Assembly (NCBI RefSeq): GCF_902762735.1
Contig: NZ_CACWPP010000025.1
Span: 1 to 55,473 of the forward strand
DNA: 55,473 nt
From: an uncultured Ruminococcus sp.
GTDB lineage: Bacteria > Bacillota > Clostridia > Oscillospirales > Ruminococcaceae
Direction of reading: 5' to 3'
Below the pieces are notes generated by a model, which had not been told where the DNA came from, searched no databases, and saw only the letters and a program-made list of their open reading frames with translations. This document shows positions 46,997-55,473 of the stretch, in pieces; positions within the stretch are counted from its first letter, which is position 1, and each line of letters starts with the position of its first letter. The position numbers were made by a program, and so were the translations under genes.

Positions 46997-49588
46997 ATGA
47001 ACAGAAATGTTAAGCGAATTGCAGCTGCGGCACTGGCTGTTATAATGGTCGCAGGGTATGCACCATCAGAATTTGGCAGTGTGATGAATTTTGGAACTTC
47101 GATAACTGCAAGTGCGGGTTCTACCGCTGACCTGAAACCGAATATCACAGACTGCGATATTTACGGCGATAATGAACATCTGAAAAATCTCGGCGTTCAT
47201 CTCAGCTGGCCGTCAGGGTACAGTCAGGTAAATGCTTCGCTTGTCGTGCTGAACACTGATATAAGAAGCGGCGGAACAGCCCTCATAAGCCTGTACAGCA
47301 ACAGCGGCACTACTAATTATGAAGAGTCGCTGAACTATGTCAAGTCCCGCGTTGCCGGCACTGAAGAAGTTTCAAGATCGGGCATTCCCGGCGGTGAAGG
47401 CAGCAGTACGCTCATGCCGGGCAGGTCTTATGATATAGGTATCGACTTTGATGAAGGTTCGATAAGTGTCAATGACAGCAAGAAGTATTACATATATCTC
47501 TGGTCATCAGGCGGCAACAGAGTTTATCCCGATATGCTCCTCGCTGTGGTAGAAGCGAAGCCTGACGGCTTCTTCTGGTATGCAGTCGGCAAGGACAGCG
47601 GCGAGATCGACCCTGACATCAAGATCAGACGCACAAGAAAGCTCGCGCTTGATGCGAAGGACGCTGTATATACAGGCAAGGGCTACAATGGGCTGAGTGT
47701 CAGTGTAAATGCCGATGAGGACGAAGTTCCCGAAATAATTTACAGCGGCATCAACGGCACTGATTATCCCGAGTCCTCCACTGCACCCGTAAACGTGGGA
47801 GATTACTCGGTGTCTGTATCCTATCCCGATACTGACAGCTACAAGGCGGACAGCGCTTATGCAGAATTCTCCATAACCAAAAAGGCGCTGACTGTAACTG
47901 CGGATGCTGTGTCAAAAACTTACGGTGAGAACGATCCCGAGCTGACTTATACCGCAGACGGGCTTGCAGCAGATGATGCTCTCACAGGCAGTCTTGCACG
48001 CGAAGCAGGTGAGAATGCAGGCAAATATGCAATATCTCAGGGAACTCTCGAAGCAGGCGATAACTATGATCTCACGTTCAAGGGTAATGATCTTACCATT
48101 GATAAGGCGGCAGTCAAAGTAACAGCTGCTGCTGTCAGCAAAACTTACGGCAAGGACGACCCTGCGCTGACTTACACGGCAACAGGTCTTGTGGGTGACG
48201 ATGAGCTGACGGGTGAGCTTACCCGCGAAGCAGGTGAGAATGCAGGCACTTATGCTATAAAGCAGGGCACTCTTTCCGCAGGCACGAACTATACCGTTGA
48301 TTATACAGGTGCTGAATTTACCATAAATAAGGCACAGATAACCATTACTGCCGATGACAAGAGCAGTCAGTACGGCGATGATGTCACTGAGCTTACTTAT
48401 CAGATAGGCGGCGATATTGTTGAGGGTGACGATCTGGGCATTACTGTAACTTGCGACGCTGAAAAGACATCCGGTGCAGGTGAGTATGATATAACTGTTG
48501 ACTGGAACAAAAACAGCAACTATGATGCTGAGATTGTCGGCGGCAAGTACACCGTCACCAAAGCTCCGCTTGCGATAACTGCAAAGGGTGTTGATGTTGC
48601 TTATGACGGTCTTTCACACAGAATAAATGTTGACATCGGCAACTCCGATGCGGAAGTTTACTATGCCGAAGAAGAGCTTACTGCTGAAAACTATGAGACA
48701 GCAGGCAGCAAAACTGCTCCCGCATACACCGATGCAGGCGAGCACACTGTTTATTTCTATGTCGTATCCGATAATTACGAAGCCGACCCTGTCAGCGGCA
48801 GCAAGGTCGTAAATATCAGAAAGATAAGCCCTGAATATTCCGTTGGTGTAAATGATGAGCAGGTATATAACGGCAAAGCGCAGGAGCTTATCGACTCGGC
48901 AAATACCAACGATGGTACTGTCGTTTTTTCGGATAGTGCTGACGGAGAGTATACTGAGACTATCCCTGCTGAGACAAATGCAGGCACTTACAGCATCTGG
49001 TTCAAGGTCATAGGAGACAAAAATCACCTTGATTCTGAACCTGTGCTGATGCAGGCAAAAATACTGAAAGCTGACCCTGTTGTGACAACAGTTCCCGCCG
49101 CAAAGGAACTGACTGCTGACGGAAAAGCACAGGCGCTTGTCACCGAAGGCGCAACTGCTGACGGAGAGCTTGTTTATGCAGTCAGCTCCGATAAGGATAA
49201 AGCACCCGCTGATGATGCTTTCGGCAAGGCAGTGCCTGCGGGTACTGAGGCAGGCACATATTATGTGTGGTACAAGGTCATCGGCGATGCAAACCACAAT
49301 AACAGTGAACCTGTTAGTGTTGAAGTCAAGATAGCCGAAGCTAAGGCAAATGACAGCAGTTCCAAGAATGACAGCAGTTCCAAGAACGACAGCAGTTCCA
49401 AGAATGAAAGCAGTTCAAAGAATGACAGCAGTTCCAAGAATGACAGTTCTAAGGCAAACAGTTCAGCCGCAGGCACTAACAACAATTCCGCAGGCAACCC
49501 GTCAACAGGCGCACATGCCGCAGGTATGGGCACTCTGGCGATCGCAGCAGCTGCGATAATAGCTTCCAAGAAGAAAAAAGGCAAATGA
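46997..49588 (+). CDS. Wall-anchored MBG-repeat surface protein
   Basis: An 863-residue secreted protein. A signal peptide (residues ~1-38) is followed by an N-terminal domain of unknown type (~40-210), then a series of MBG-type beta domains (~215-780): KALTVTADAVSKTYGENDPELTYT and AVKVTAAAVSKTYGKDDPALTYT are tandem copies (in part), with further diverged units after them. A Ser/Asn/Lys/Asp-rich linker (~785-825) and a sortase signal NPSTG, hydrophobic stretch and KKKKGK end the protein. The start at 46997 has AGGAGG. It is likely an adhesin or structural wall protein; no ligand can be named. Confidence 0.85.
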   Translation: MNRNVKRIAAAALAVIMVAGYAPSEFGSVMNFGTSITASAGSTADLKPNITDCDIYGDNEHLKNLGVHLSWPSGYSQVNASLVVLNTDIRSGGTALISLYSNSGTTNYEESLNYVKSRVAGTEEVSRSGIPGGEGSSTLMPGRSYDIGIDFDEGSISVNDSKKYYIYLWSSGGNRVYPDMLLAVVEAKPDGFFWYAVGKDSGEIDPDIKIRRTRKLALDAKDAVYTGKGYNGLSVSVNADEDEVPEIIYSGINGTDYPESSTAPVNVGDYSVSVSYPDTDSYKADSAYAEFSITKKALTVTADAVSKTYGENDPELTYTADGLAADDALTGSLAREAGENAGKYAISQGTLEAGDNYDLTFKGNDLTIDKAAVKVTAAAVSKTYGKDDPALTYTATGLVGDDELTGELTREAGENAGTYAIKQGTLSAGTNYTVDYTGAEFTINKAQITITADDKSSQYGDDVTELTYQIGGDIVEGDDLGITVTCDAEKTSGAGEYDITVDWNKNSNYDAEIVGGKYTVTKAPLAITAKGVDVAYDGLSHRINVDIGNSDAEVYYAEEELTAENYETAGSKTAPAYTDAGEHTVYFYVVSDNYEADPVSGSKVVNIRKISPEYSVGVNDEQVYNGKAQELIDSANTNDGTVVFSDSADGEYTETIPAETNAGTYSIWFKVIGDKNHLDSEPVLMQAKILKADPVVTTVPAAKELTADGKAQALVTEGATADGELVYAVSSDKDKAPADDAFGKAVPAGTEAGTYYVWYKVIGDANHNNSEPVSVEVKIAEAKANDSSSKNDSSSKNDSSSKNESSSKNDSSSKNDSSKANSSAAGTNNNSAGNPSTGAHAAGMGTLAIAAAAIIASKKKKGK
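49352..49453 (+). repeat. 18-bp tandem repeat encoding a DSSSKN linker
   Basis: About five copies of GACAGCAGTTCCAAGAAT with small changes, in frame, encode the spacer before the sortase signal. The repeat number could vary by slippage. Confidence 0.8.
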
Positions 49589-49597
49589 TAGTTTCTT

Positions 49598-49630
49598 GCA
49601 GACCGTCCGCATGGGCGGTCTGCTTTTTTG
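49598..49630 (+). terminator. Terminator of the MBG-repeat gene
   Basis: GCAGACCGTCC/GGGCGGTCTGC stem followed by six T. Confidence 0.85.
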
Positions 49631-49677
49631 TGTAGGCTTGATTAGGGAACAGATGCCCCTAACGAATATCGCGTATA

Positions 49678-49716
49678 TCGAAAACAGCGGCAGGTGTATC
49701 ACACTTGCCGCTGTTG
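49678..49716 (-). terminator. Terminator of the glycosyltransferase gene
   Basis: AACAGCGGCA/TGCCGCTGTT stem with inner GTGT/CACA pairing; on the minus strand TTTTCG follows. Confidence 0.7.
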
Positions 49717-49741
49717 TAATTGTCTGATAAATTGGATAGTT

Positions 49742-50479
49742 CTAGCGCACATCATAATAGAAGCTGTCCGCCGCTTCACGGTCCTTGCCCGTAAAAATGC
49801 GTTTTGTGAGTTTGCGGTTCTTTATCAGATACCAGTCGCCGAACTCATCAAACTTGCGCGAAGATGTAAGCACATACGAACGTTTCAGCGTGCCGTATTT
49901 CAGCCCTCGCTTCTGACCCTCCTTTTTCAGCCTGACAGCGAGATCCATGTCCTCAAGACTGACCAGGCTTTCGTCAAAACCGTTGACTGCTTCAAAATCA
50001 CGCTTGTAGAACCAGAACATCGCACCACTGAGATAGCCGCCGTTTTTCAGCATTACAGGCAGAAGATTGAAGGCTACATACAGCGAAGAGACCGCTATCC
50101 CCAAAGATGCCCTGTCAAATTTCGGGTTAGTGCCGCCGCCGATGTATTTGCCGCTTTCCAGCTTTTCTCTTATCTCACAGAGCGAATATTTTGTCATCAG
50201 GCTGTCAGCATCTATCGTTACGATGATCTCGCCTTTTGCAGCTTTTACCCCCGTATTCCTGACAGCGGCGATGCATTTTTTGTCATTTACCAGTACCCCT
50301 GCGCCATAGTGTTCGGCTATCGCGCAGGTCTTATCGGTGCATCTGTTAGCAACAACGATGATCTCAACATTGTCGGGTCTGACATATTTTGATGCACTTA
50401 TGACCGCCCTCAGGCACTTGCCGATGTATTTTTCTTCATTATGTGCAGGTATCACGACTGAAAACTTTGTATTGTCCAT
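49742..50479 (-). CDS. Family 2 glycosyltransferase
   Basis: A 245-residue GT-A fold enzyme without membrane anchor. FSVVIPAHNEEKYIGKCL starts the nucleotide-sugar domain, IDADS near residue 92 is the metal-binding DxD-type motif, and SLEDMDLAVRLKKEG near 172 is the catalytic ED region. The acceptor and donor are unknown. The start at 50479 (MDNTKF) has AGAGGTG; an in-frame ATG 24 bases earlier has no site. It stands alone beside family 1 copy D. Confidence 0.85.
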   Translation of the reverse strand: MDNTKFSVVIPAHNEEKYIGKCLRAVISASKYVRPDNVEIIVVANRCTDKTCAIAEHYGAGVLVNDKKCIAAVRNTGVKAAKGEIIVTIDADSLMTKYSLCEIREKLESGKYIGGGTNPKFDRASLGIAVSSLYVAFNLLPVMLKNGGYLSGAMFWFYKRDFEAVNGFDESLVSLEDMDLAVRLKKEGQKRGLKYGTLKRSYVLTSSRKFDEFGDWYLIKNRKLTKRIFTGKDREAADSFYYDVR

Positions 50480-50563
50480 ATTACACCTCTCTGATATTCC
50501 CAAAGATCACCGCCGAAGTCTTACGCGGTATATATATTATATAGTATATCAGTCGTTTTGTCA

Positions 50564-50699
50564 ATTATTTGATATGACTATCCCTTTAGCACACCACTGC
50601 AAAATACCTTTATCAATGAGGAAAAACTGAGTTGATGTTATCTTTCACGGTATAACATCGTTTATTTTTGTGTATCAGCGGGATGATCACATTATTTGA
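50564..50699 (-). mobile_element. Family 1 MITE-like element, copy D with 9-bp target duplication
   Basis: The element at 50573-50690 (118 bp) is in reverse orientation. Its ends TATGACTATCCCTTTAGCAC and TGTATCAGCGGGATGATCAC match the family ends; the interior is different. Perfect 9-bp repeats ATTATTTGA flank it at 50564-50572 and 50691-50699. Confidence 0.85.
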
Positions 50700-50718
50700 A
50701 GAAAGTTCACTGCACAGA

Positions 50719-51357
50719 TCAGAGGTCTGCCTGAGAGTTGCGAGGTTCACGTATCAGGTCATACATATGAAACTTTTCGCCGCAGTTTCGTATCTTGTCT
50801 ATCGTCATGCCCAGATGCTGATAACGCATGCATTTGTTTTTATCATCGGTATCAAGTATGACGGGGAGATGTTTCTTGTCAGCCATGTTGTATACAGTTT
50901 GAAGGATCTTTCGCATATATCCCTGCCGCTGATATTCGGGACGCACCACCAGTACTTCTATGCGTATGAACTTTCGCTTTGCCTTTCTCATTCTTGTCTC
51001 GAGACTTCCGCCGTCGCAGAAGCATGCTGACACAAAATCTTTCAGCTTACGCCAGCCGCCAAGCGCTTTCTTTTCTGCAATTATCATCTTTATGCCGTCA
51101 GCAATTCCTATCGAACCGACAGTTTCGCCCGACACTATCAGGTAGCCTTCGCGCTTATCCGATGTTGTGTACATAAGACCGCTTTTGTATGCCGCCCTGA
51201 CTATCGCACCGATATATGTGTACATATCTTCACGGGAGCGGATATACTTTATCAGCCCCATATCTTCTTCATTGTATTTGTAGTCATAAAAAGCATCTGC
51301 TATCTGCTGTGAGATATTTTCGATCTCGTCCGCTGATAAATTGCGCAGTTTTTGCAT
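50719..51357 (-). CDS. GNAT-family N-acetyltransferase
   Basis: A 212-residue protein. The acetyl-CoA binding motif A is visible as IRIEVLVVRPEYQRQGYMRKIL (in part) near residues 130-150, and the later CMRYQHLGM resembles the family's last conserved segment. The substrate is unknown. An AGGAGG-like site precedes the ATG at 51357. A consensus promoter lies at 51401-51429. Confidence 0.8.
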   Translation of the reverse strand: MQKLRNLSADEIENISQQIADAFYDYKYNEEDMGLIKYIRSREDMYTYIGAIVRAAYKSGLMYTTSDKREGYLIVSGETVGSIGIADGIKMIIAEKKALGGWRKLKDFVSACFCDGGSLETRMRKAKRKFIRIEVLVVRPEYQRQGYMRKILQTVYNMADKKHLPVILDTDDKNKCMRYQHLGMTIDKIRNCGEKFHMYDLIREPRNSQADL

Positions 51358-51400
51358 ATATAAACCTCCTTGATGTAGTTAGTGATAACAAACCGATATT

Positions 51401-51429
51401 ATTATACACTACTTCGCAAAAAATGTCAA
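51401..51429 (-). promoter_or_regulatory. Consensus promoter of the GNAT gene
   Basis: On the minus strand a perfect TTGACA, 17 bp, TATAAT, about 40 bases before the ATG. Confidence 0.85.
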
Positions 51430-51454
51430 TGGTGCTGTACGCAGAATCATAGAT

Positions 51455-51690
51455 GTCCCGCTGAAACTCAAAACTGCTTTTCAGCGGGCGTTAACGAAAG
51501 CAGCAGAAAGTGCAGATGTAATATCGGCTTCTCTTTCGGGGTCAAGCCGTACTTGCCGCACTCACAAAAAGAAAAACGCTGCCATGGTGCGTTGACAGAA
51601 TATCTTGATAAACTGATGATCGTGGGCATCAAGAAGAACATTTTTAAGTTTCATACCATATACATCTGCGAATTGTTTTTTTATACTGCG
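51455..51690. other. Gene-free stretch with a hairpin and a possible gene remnant
   Basis: A CCCGCTGAAA/TTTCAGCGGG hairpin lies at about 51455-51488. On the minus strand about 51562-51690 reads as ~44 residues (DFRSIKKQFADVYGMKLKNV and onward) ending in a stop; this looks protein-like but has no visible start or family. The rest up to 51750 is AT-rich. Confidence 0.3.
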
Positions 51691-51750
51691 GAAATCTGAT
51701 GCGCCAAAGGTTTGAAATTAAAAATTATTGAAATAATATAATTAAAATCA

Positions 51751-51779
51751 TTGCAATTTGAAAAGTAATGTGATATAAT
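51751..51779 (+). promoter_or_regulatory. Promoter of the GH9 gene
   Basis: TTGCAA, 17 bp, TATAAT with an extended TG. The leader to 51935 is about 150 nt. Confidence 0.6.
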
Positions 51780-51934
51780 ACCTATTGGACATAACAGCGT
51801 AATGCTTGTGATGTGAAATGTCCATCCCAATTATAATATGGCTATGACTGTTTCAGGTATATATTTCGTTTACTGTAAGTTACAGCCGTATCAGATTTAA
51901 GTTCTTTTATTTTCAGAAGGAGGTTCAAGAGATT

Positions 51935-54900
51935 ATGAACAAGACAATGAAACGGATCGCCGCAGGGCTTGTGGCAATTACCGCCAGTTTATCGGCAGCA
52001 GCCGCATCTGCACCTATGAGTGTGTTTGCAGAAGATGGACAGATACTTATCCGGTCTGACTTTGAAGCAGGCATAGGTCTTCCGTGGTACACAGTAGAGA
52101 ATGCACCGGCACAGCAGGACTTCGATATTTCAGACGGCAGTTACAATATAACGATACTGAATAACGATGGTCCCGAGTCAAGATGGGATCTTCAGTTCCG
52201 TTGCAGAAATTTAGTGATACAAAAAGGTCATACTTACAAGGTACACTGGAAGGTCAATTCTTCCGAAGAGGGTGAGCTGTACACCAGGATCGCTAACTAC
52301 AGCGGAAATGTTGAAGTTTGGCACAACAACAGCGGCAATGATAATTACGATCAGACGTGGGATTGCGTAAAGATCGCTAAAGGCGACAACACCTTCGAAG
52401 CTGAGTTTACAGCTAAAGAAGATATTGAGGTTGCTGAATGGGTATTCGAGTACGGCGGAAGGGGTATGTATCAGCCGGTAGATTGTTTCCCCGACGGTAC
52501 GATCCTCAAATTCGATGATCTGTCTCTGATCGACACTACTCCAGGGGGCTGTGTAATCGAATTCAATCCTAACGAGTGTGGCGTTGTAAGACCCGAAAGC
52601 AACGTTCGCCTGAATCAGATCGGTTACTATCCTCAGCTGGAAAAGAAGGCTTCTTATGTTACCGATGCTTCTTCACCTCTGCAGTTTGAGATCAGAGATA
52701 AGGACGGCAACGTTAAGTACACGGGTACAACAAAGGTATTCGGTGATGACCCTGATTCAGGTACAGGCGAGACTACTACTGTTAACATAGGCAGCCAGAA
52801 CGTTACCAGACTCAAGGACAGCGGTTCTTATGTACATATCATTGATTTCTCGGATTTCAGAACTGTGGGCGAGTACACGATATTCGTTAAGGATACAGTC
52901 GGCGTAAGCGGCACTCAGGTGATGGATTCCAAGGGTGCAAACGATACAAAGCTCAGCGGTGATAAGCTTTTATGGACAAATCCCGTAACTATGAAAACTT
53001 ATACGATGAACGAGAGCAGTCCATTCAGGATAGACAGACAGATCTATGACGATCAGCTGCTGAGGGATTCCATGAACTACTTCTATCAGAACCGCTCAGG
53101 AGTACCGATAGAGTCTGAGTACATCACATCAGGTGATAAGAGCAAGCTGGCTCACGATAAGTATGGTCATAATCCTGATATTGCTTACATTCAGAGTAAG
53201 TGGGTAAAGACTTACGAAGATGACTTCTCTGATGGCGAGAAGGATAATAAGATCGACGTTACAGGCGGATGGTACGCCGCAAGCGACCACGGTAAGTACG
53301 TTGTCGAAGGCGGTTTCTCCGTATGGACACTTCAGAACGCTTATGAGTTCTCCAAGAGGAGAGGCAATACATGCAAGTGGACTGACGGCACGATAGCTGT
53401 CCCCGAAAATAAGGATAATGCTCCTGATATACTGGATGAAGCAAGGGTAGAGCTTGAGTGGATGTTCAAAATGATAAATGAGGACGGCTTCGTATATCAT
53501 TCAGTGCAGGATCATAAGTGGGTAGGTCCTCTGCTCACATCCTGGAAGGATGACACACAGCAGGGCTTTGAACCTGTCCGTATCGTCAGACCTCCTACGT
53601 ATGCAGCCACATTCAACATGATCGCTTGTGCTGCACAGGCTTCACGTCTGTGGAAGGGCATAGATGATGATTTCGCAAAAGAGTGTCTGCAAAATGCACA
53701 GAACAGCTGGAAGGCTATCATGGCTAAGCAGTCTGATTGGGACGTTAACAGAGGCTCTTACTATTCTGATCCTTACTTTGCTCCTACTGAATTCGGCGGA
53801 AACAACATTTTCGGTGACACCTATGTAGTTGACGATGCTTACTGGGCAGCTTGTGAGCTTTATGCAACAACAGGGGACACGGCTTACTATGATTTCTTAA
53901 AGGACTATAATAATTATAATGATCCGACAGGTCAGGATAAAGCATTCAGCCTGACTTCATGCCTGAGCGGCGGCGAGAACAACGGTTCGTTCGGTTCCTT
54001 CAATTGGGGCAATACTGCGGGTCTGGGCACCCTTTCGCTCTACCTGAGCGATAATACATCTTCTGCTGACAGGAAGATCATTACCAATTCTATCCAAAAT
54101 GTTGCTGACCGATATATTGCTCAGATGAGGAATCAAGGCATGGGCATACCTTACAAGAGTGTGACTATCGGGGACAATATCGGCAGCGATAGAGAAGTGT
54201 ACAAAGGTTATGAATACGGCTCCAACTCCTTCGTTATCAACAACGCTATGGTTCTTGCCTATGCTTATGATACTGATGACAGCAAATTTATTTATCCGAA
54301 CGGTGCTGTCGAAGCACTTGATTACCTCTTCGGACGCAACGGTCTGGGCTTCTCTTATGTATCAGGCTACGGCGATAAGGCAATGAGCTCGCCACACCAC
54401 AGATACTGGGCAAACAGTATCGATCCGTCCTTCCCCGCGGCACCCGCAGGTGTTCTTGCAGGCGGTCCCTGCTCAGGTATGTACCGTGATAACTACCTTC
54501 GTGGTCTCGGCTATAAAAAAGGCACTTTAGCTGATCAGAAGTACTATGTTGACAGTGCAGAGGCATGGTCTGTAAATGATGTTTCCGGCAGCTGGAATGC
54601 TCCTCTGGTCTGGATGTCATCATTCATGAACGATCGTTTCGGCGGGTCGAAACCGGTCCCTGTTCCTTATCCTACCAACATTAAGGTCGCTTACAGTGAA
54701 AAAAACCACCAGGTAAAATTTAAATGGGATAAGGTTGAAGGTGCTGACAGATACGGCATCGCTGTATACCTTGCAGGCAAGTGGAGAATTCAGTCGCAGA
54801 ATATCACAGATACAGTTTACACTTCTCCCAAAAATTTGATTCCCGGCAAGACTTACAAAGTTGCAATTGTTGCCAGAGTAAACGGCAAGTGGTATACAGC

Positions 54901-54940
54901 AGATGCTGTCAAACATGCCGGTACTGTTACTATAAAGTGA
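51935..54940 (+). CDS. CBM4-GH9-CBM37 protein with altered catalytic residues
   Basis: A 1001-residue secreted protein. Signal peptide (1-32), CBM4-like module (~35-200), immunoglobulin-like CelD-N domain (~220-330, NVRLNQIGYYPQ), GH9 domain (~375-905) and CBM37 (~915-1001). GH9 landmarks are present (GGWYAASDHGKY; SPHHRYWAN, His821-Arg823; GSWNAPLVW), but two catalytic positions differ: the first Asp of the usual WYDA(G/S)D is Ala448 (Asp451 is kept), and the acid Glu of the usual NEV is Asp882 (VNDVSGSWNA). Activity may be reduced, changed or lost. An AAGGAGG site precedes the ATG. Confidence 0.9.
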   Translation: MNKTMKRIAAGLVAITASLSAAAASAPMSVFAEDGQILIRSDFEAGIGLPWYTVENAPAQQDFDISDGSYNITILNNDGPESRWDLQFRCRNLVIQKGHTYKVHWKVNSSEEGELYTRIANYSGNVEVWHNNSGNDNYDQTWDCVKIAKGDNTFEAEFTAKEDIEVAEWVFEYGGRGMYQPVDCFPDGTILKFDDLSLIDTTPGGCVIEFNPNECGVVRPESNVRLNQIGYYPQLEKKASYVTDASSPLQFEIRDKDGNVKYTGTTKVFGDDPDSGTGETTTVNIGSQNVTRLKDSGSYVHIIDFSDFRTVGEYTIFVKDTVGVSGTQVMDSKGANDTKLSGDKLLWTNPVTMKTYTMNESSPFRIDRQIYDDQLLRDSMNYFYQNRSGVPIESEYITSGDKSKLAHDKYGHNPDIAYIQSKWVKTYEDDFSDGEKDNKIDVTGGWYAASDHGKYVVEGGFSVWTLQNAYEFSKRRGNTCKWTDGTIAVPENKDNAPDILDEARVELEWMFKMINEDGFVYHSVQDHKWVGPLLTSWKDDTQQGFEPVRIVRPPTYAATFNMIACAAQASRLWKGIDDDFAKECLQNAQNSWKAIMAKQSDWDVNRGSYYSDPYFAPTEFGGNNIFGDTYVVDDAYWAACELYATTGDTAYYDFLKDYNNYNDPTGQDKAFSLTSCLSGGENNGSFGSFNWGNTAGLGTLSLYLSDNTSSADRKIITNSIQNVADRYIAQMRNQGMGIPYKSVTIGDNIGSDREVYKGYEYGSNSFVINNAMVLAYAYDTDDSKFIYPNGAVEALDYLFGRNGLGFSYVSGYGDKAMSSPHHRYWANSIDPSFPAAPAGVLAGGPCSGMYRDNYLRGLGYKKGTLADQKYYVDSAEAWSVNDVSGSWNAPLVWMSSFMNDRFGGSKPVPVPYPTNIKVAYSEKNHQVKFKWDKVEGADRYGIAVYLAGKWRIQSQNITDTVYTSPKNLIPGKTYKVAIVARVNGKWYTADAVKHAGTVTIK

Positions 54941-54968
54941 TAGACTAAATTTATATGATTTAAAAACA

Positions 54969-55010
54969 AAACGGATAATCGTCCTAAGCAGACGACTATC
55001 CGTTTTTATT
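54969..55010 (+). terminator. Terminator of the GH9 gene
   Basis: AACGGATA..CGTC / GACG..TATCCGTT stem followed by TTTTATTG. Confidence 0.8.
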
Positions 55011-55473
55011 GTTTAACAAATAAAGAAAATGTATCTTCATTCAATACGCTCCAGCTGTACCTGTCTCCTATTTCTTTTTTTCCTTTAAACATTATGATCA
55101 ACTTGGTTGAATTGTATTCTCCTTCCAGATGGCAATATATATATCTTTTCAAAACTTGAATTTAAAAGTGCCTCAAATGAAGCAAAAATCTTCAAAATCC
55201 TAAAACTAATTCGAAAAGTTAGTTTTAGGACTCTTAAAGGAAAATAGAAACGAAAACATACCCAAATCGGAGAAAATCCCGGGCTACAAACAGCGTTTAA
55301 GTTCATTTCTGCCCTAAAACTACCCTAAAACTGTACCAAAACTGGATTTTTTCATTCGTTTTTTCTTCCCTTTTTACCTCGTATAATAGATTTTAGGTTA
55401 GTTTCAAGAGTACCCCAATGAACCTCTGCCACGCTCGGTTGAGTAAGGCAGCAGTGAAATCGTAATGAGCGTA
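55011..55473. other. AT-rich right end with hairpin and CCTAAAACT repeats, no gene seen
   Basis: A perfect stem TCCTAAAACTAA/TTAGTTTTAGGA lies at about 55198-55230. CCTAAAACT recurs at about 55314 and 55324. A minus-strand ATG with a purine-rich site near 55350 opens only an 11-codon frame. No protein was recognised on either strand. Confidence 0.4.

Noticed and set aside
48614-49297. A 227-codon minus-strand frame opposite the MBG repeats
   Set aside because: Produced by the repetitive sense sequence; no promoter or ribosome binding site.
49352-49453. Short regular repeats that could suggest a CRISPR array
   Set aside because: The 18-bp units are contiguous without spacers and are in frame in a coding sequence.
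51820-51850. A possible third copy of the family 3 repeat
   Set aside because: Only about eight bases (TCCCAATT) match; no second end and no flanking repeat.
55085-55473. Start of an integrase-like gene at the right end
   Set aside because: The frame with MKKSSFGTV stops after 11 codons and nothing further matches a recombinase.

Overview
The window looks like chromosomal DNA from a cellulolytic ruminococcus, most likely Ruminococcus albus or a close relative. Two secreted proteins (38350-39609 and 51935-54940) end in the same ~85-residue module, which I recognise as CBM37, the carbohydrate-binding family described in R. albus. The window also has a GH9 protein with CBM4, a GH74 enzyme with a dockerin, low-GC Gram-positive promoters (several perfect TTGACA-17-TATAAT), strong AGGAGG ribosome binding sites and an NPxTG sortase signal. 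The calls rest on reading the sequence and on family knowledge; no database search was run.

Layout. 1-7.5 kb: start of a minus-strand gene at the left edge, an SDR oxidoreductase, sfsA, a membrane diguanylate cyclase, a lipoprotein, and a minus-strand set of membrane proteins ending in a DUF2975/XRE pair. 7.8-13 kb: an L-fucose operon (isomerase, kinase, mutarotase, aldolase) that also carries kptA, an RNA 2'-phosphotransferase. 13.2-15.9 kb: a CPBP protease and a MATE exporter with an attenuator-like leader. 16.2-19.7 kb: a partner-switching module (STAS, HATPase, Cache-HAMP-PP2C, and a fourth gene). 19.8-27.4 kb: a lipoprotein, an HExxH protein, a very short HlyD-like adaptor, two NHLP-type ABC exporters (the first with a C39 peptidase) and a flavodoxin-fold reductase. 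27.6-34.9 kb: a self-contained sucrose PTS operon (LacI regulator, EIIBCA, GH32 hydrolase, fructokinase, HPr, EI). 35.7-37.3 kb: a second MATE exporter with a leader terminator. 38.3-42.4 kb: leucine-rich-repeat/CBM37 protein and GH74-dockerin. 42.6-46.6 kb: an Amt-PII fusion and purF, each behind a terminator-bearing leader. 47-49.6 kb: an MBG-repeat wall-anchored protein. 49.7-51.4 kb: a glycosyltransferase and a GNAT acetyltransferase. 51.9-54.9 kb: CBM4-GH9-CBM37.

Three families of small palindromic repeats lie between the genes. Family 1 has four copies and family 3 has two; all are flanked by 9-bp direct repeats, which marks them as transposed non-autonomous elements. Two family 1 copies sit in the A/T tracts of terminator hairpins and one overlaps the -10 box of the purF promoter. 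Family 2 is an 89-bp palindrome in two inverted copies whose outer arms differ but stay self-complementary.

The best candidates for new biology are: the partner-switching cascade next to a two-transporter NHLP exporter with a putative metallopeptidase and no visible precursor; a GH9 protein in which two of three catalytic carboxylate positions are changed; a sucrose PTS island whose HPr lacks the Ser46 regulatory site; and the terminator-bearing leaders of both MATE genes, amt and purF.
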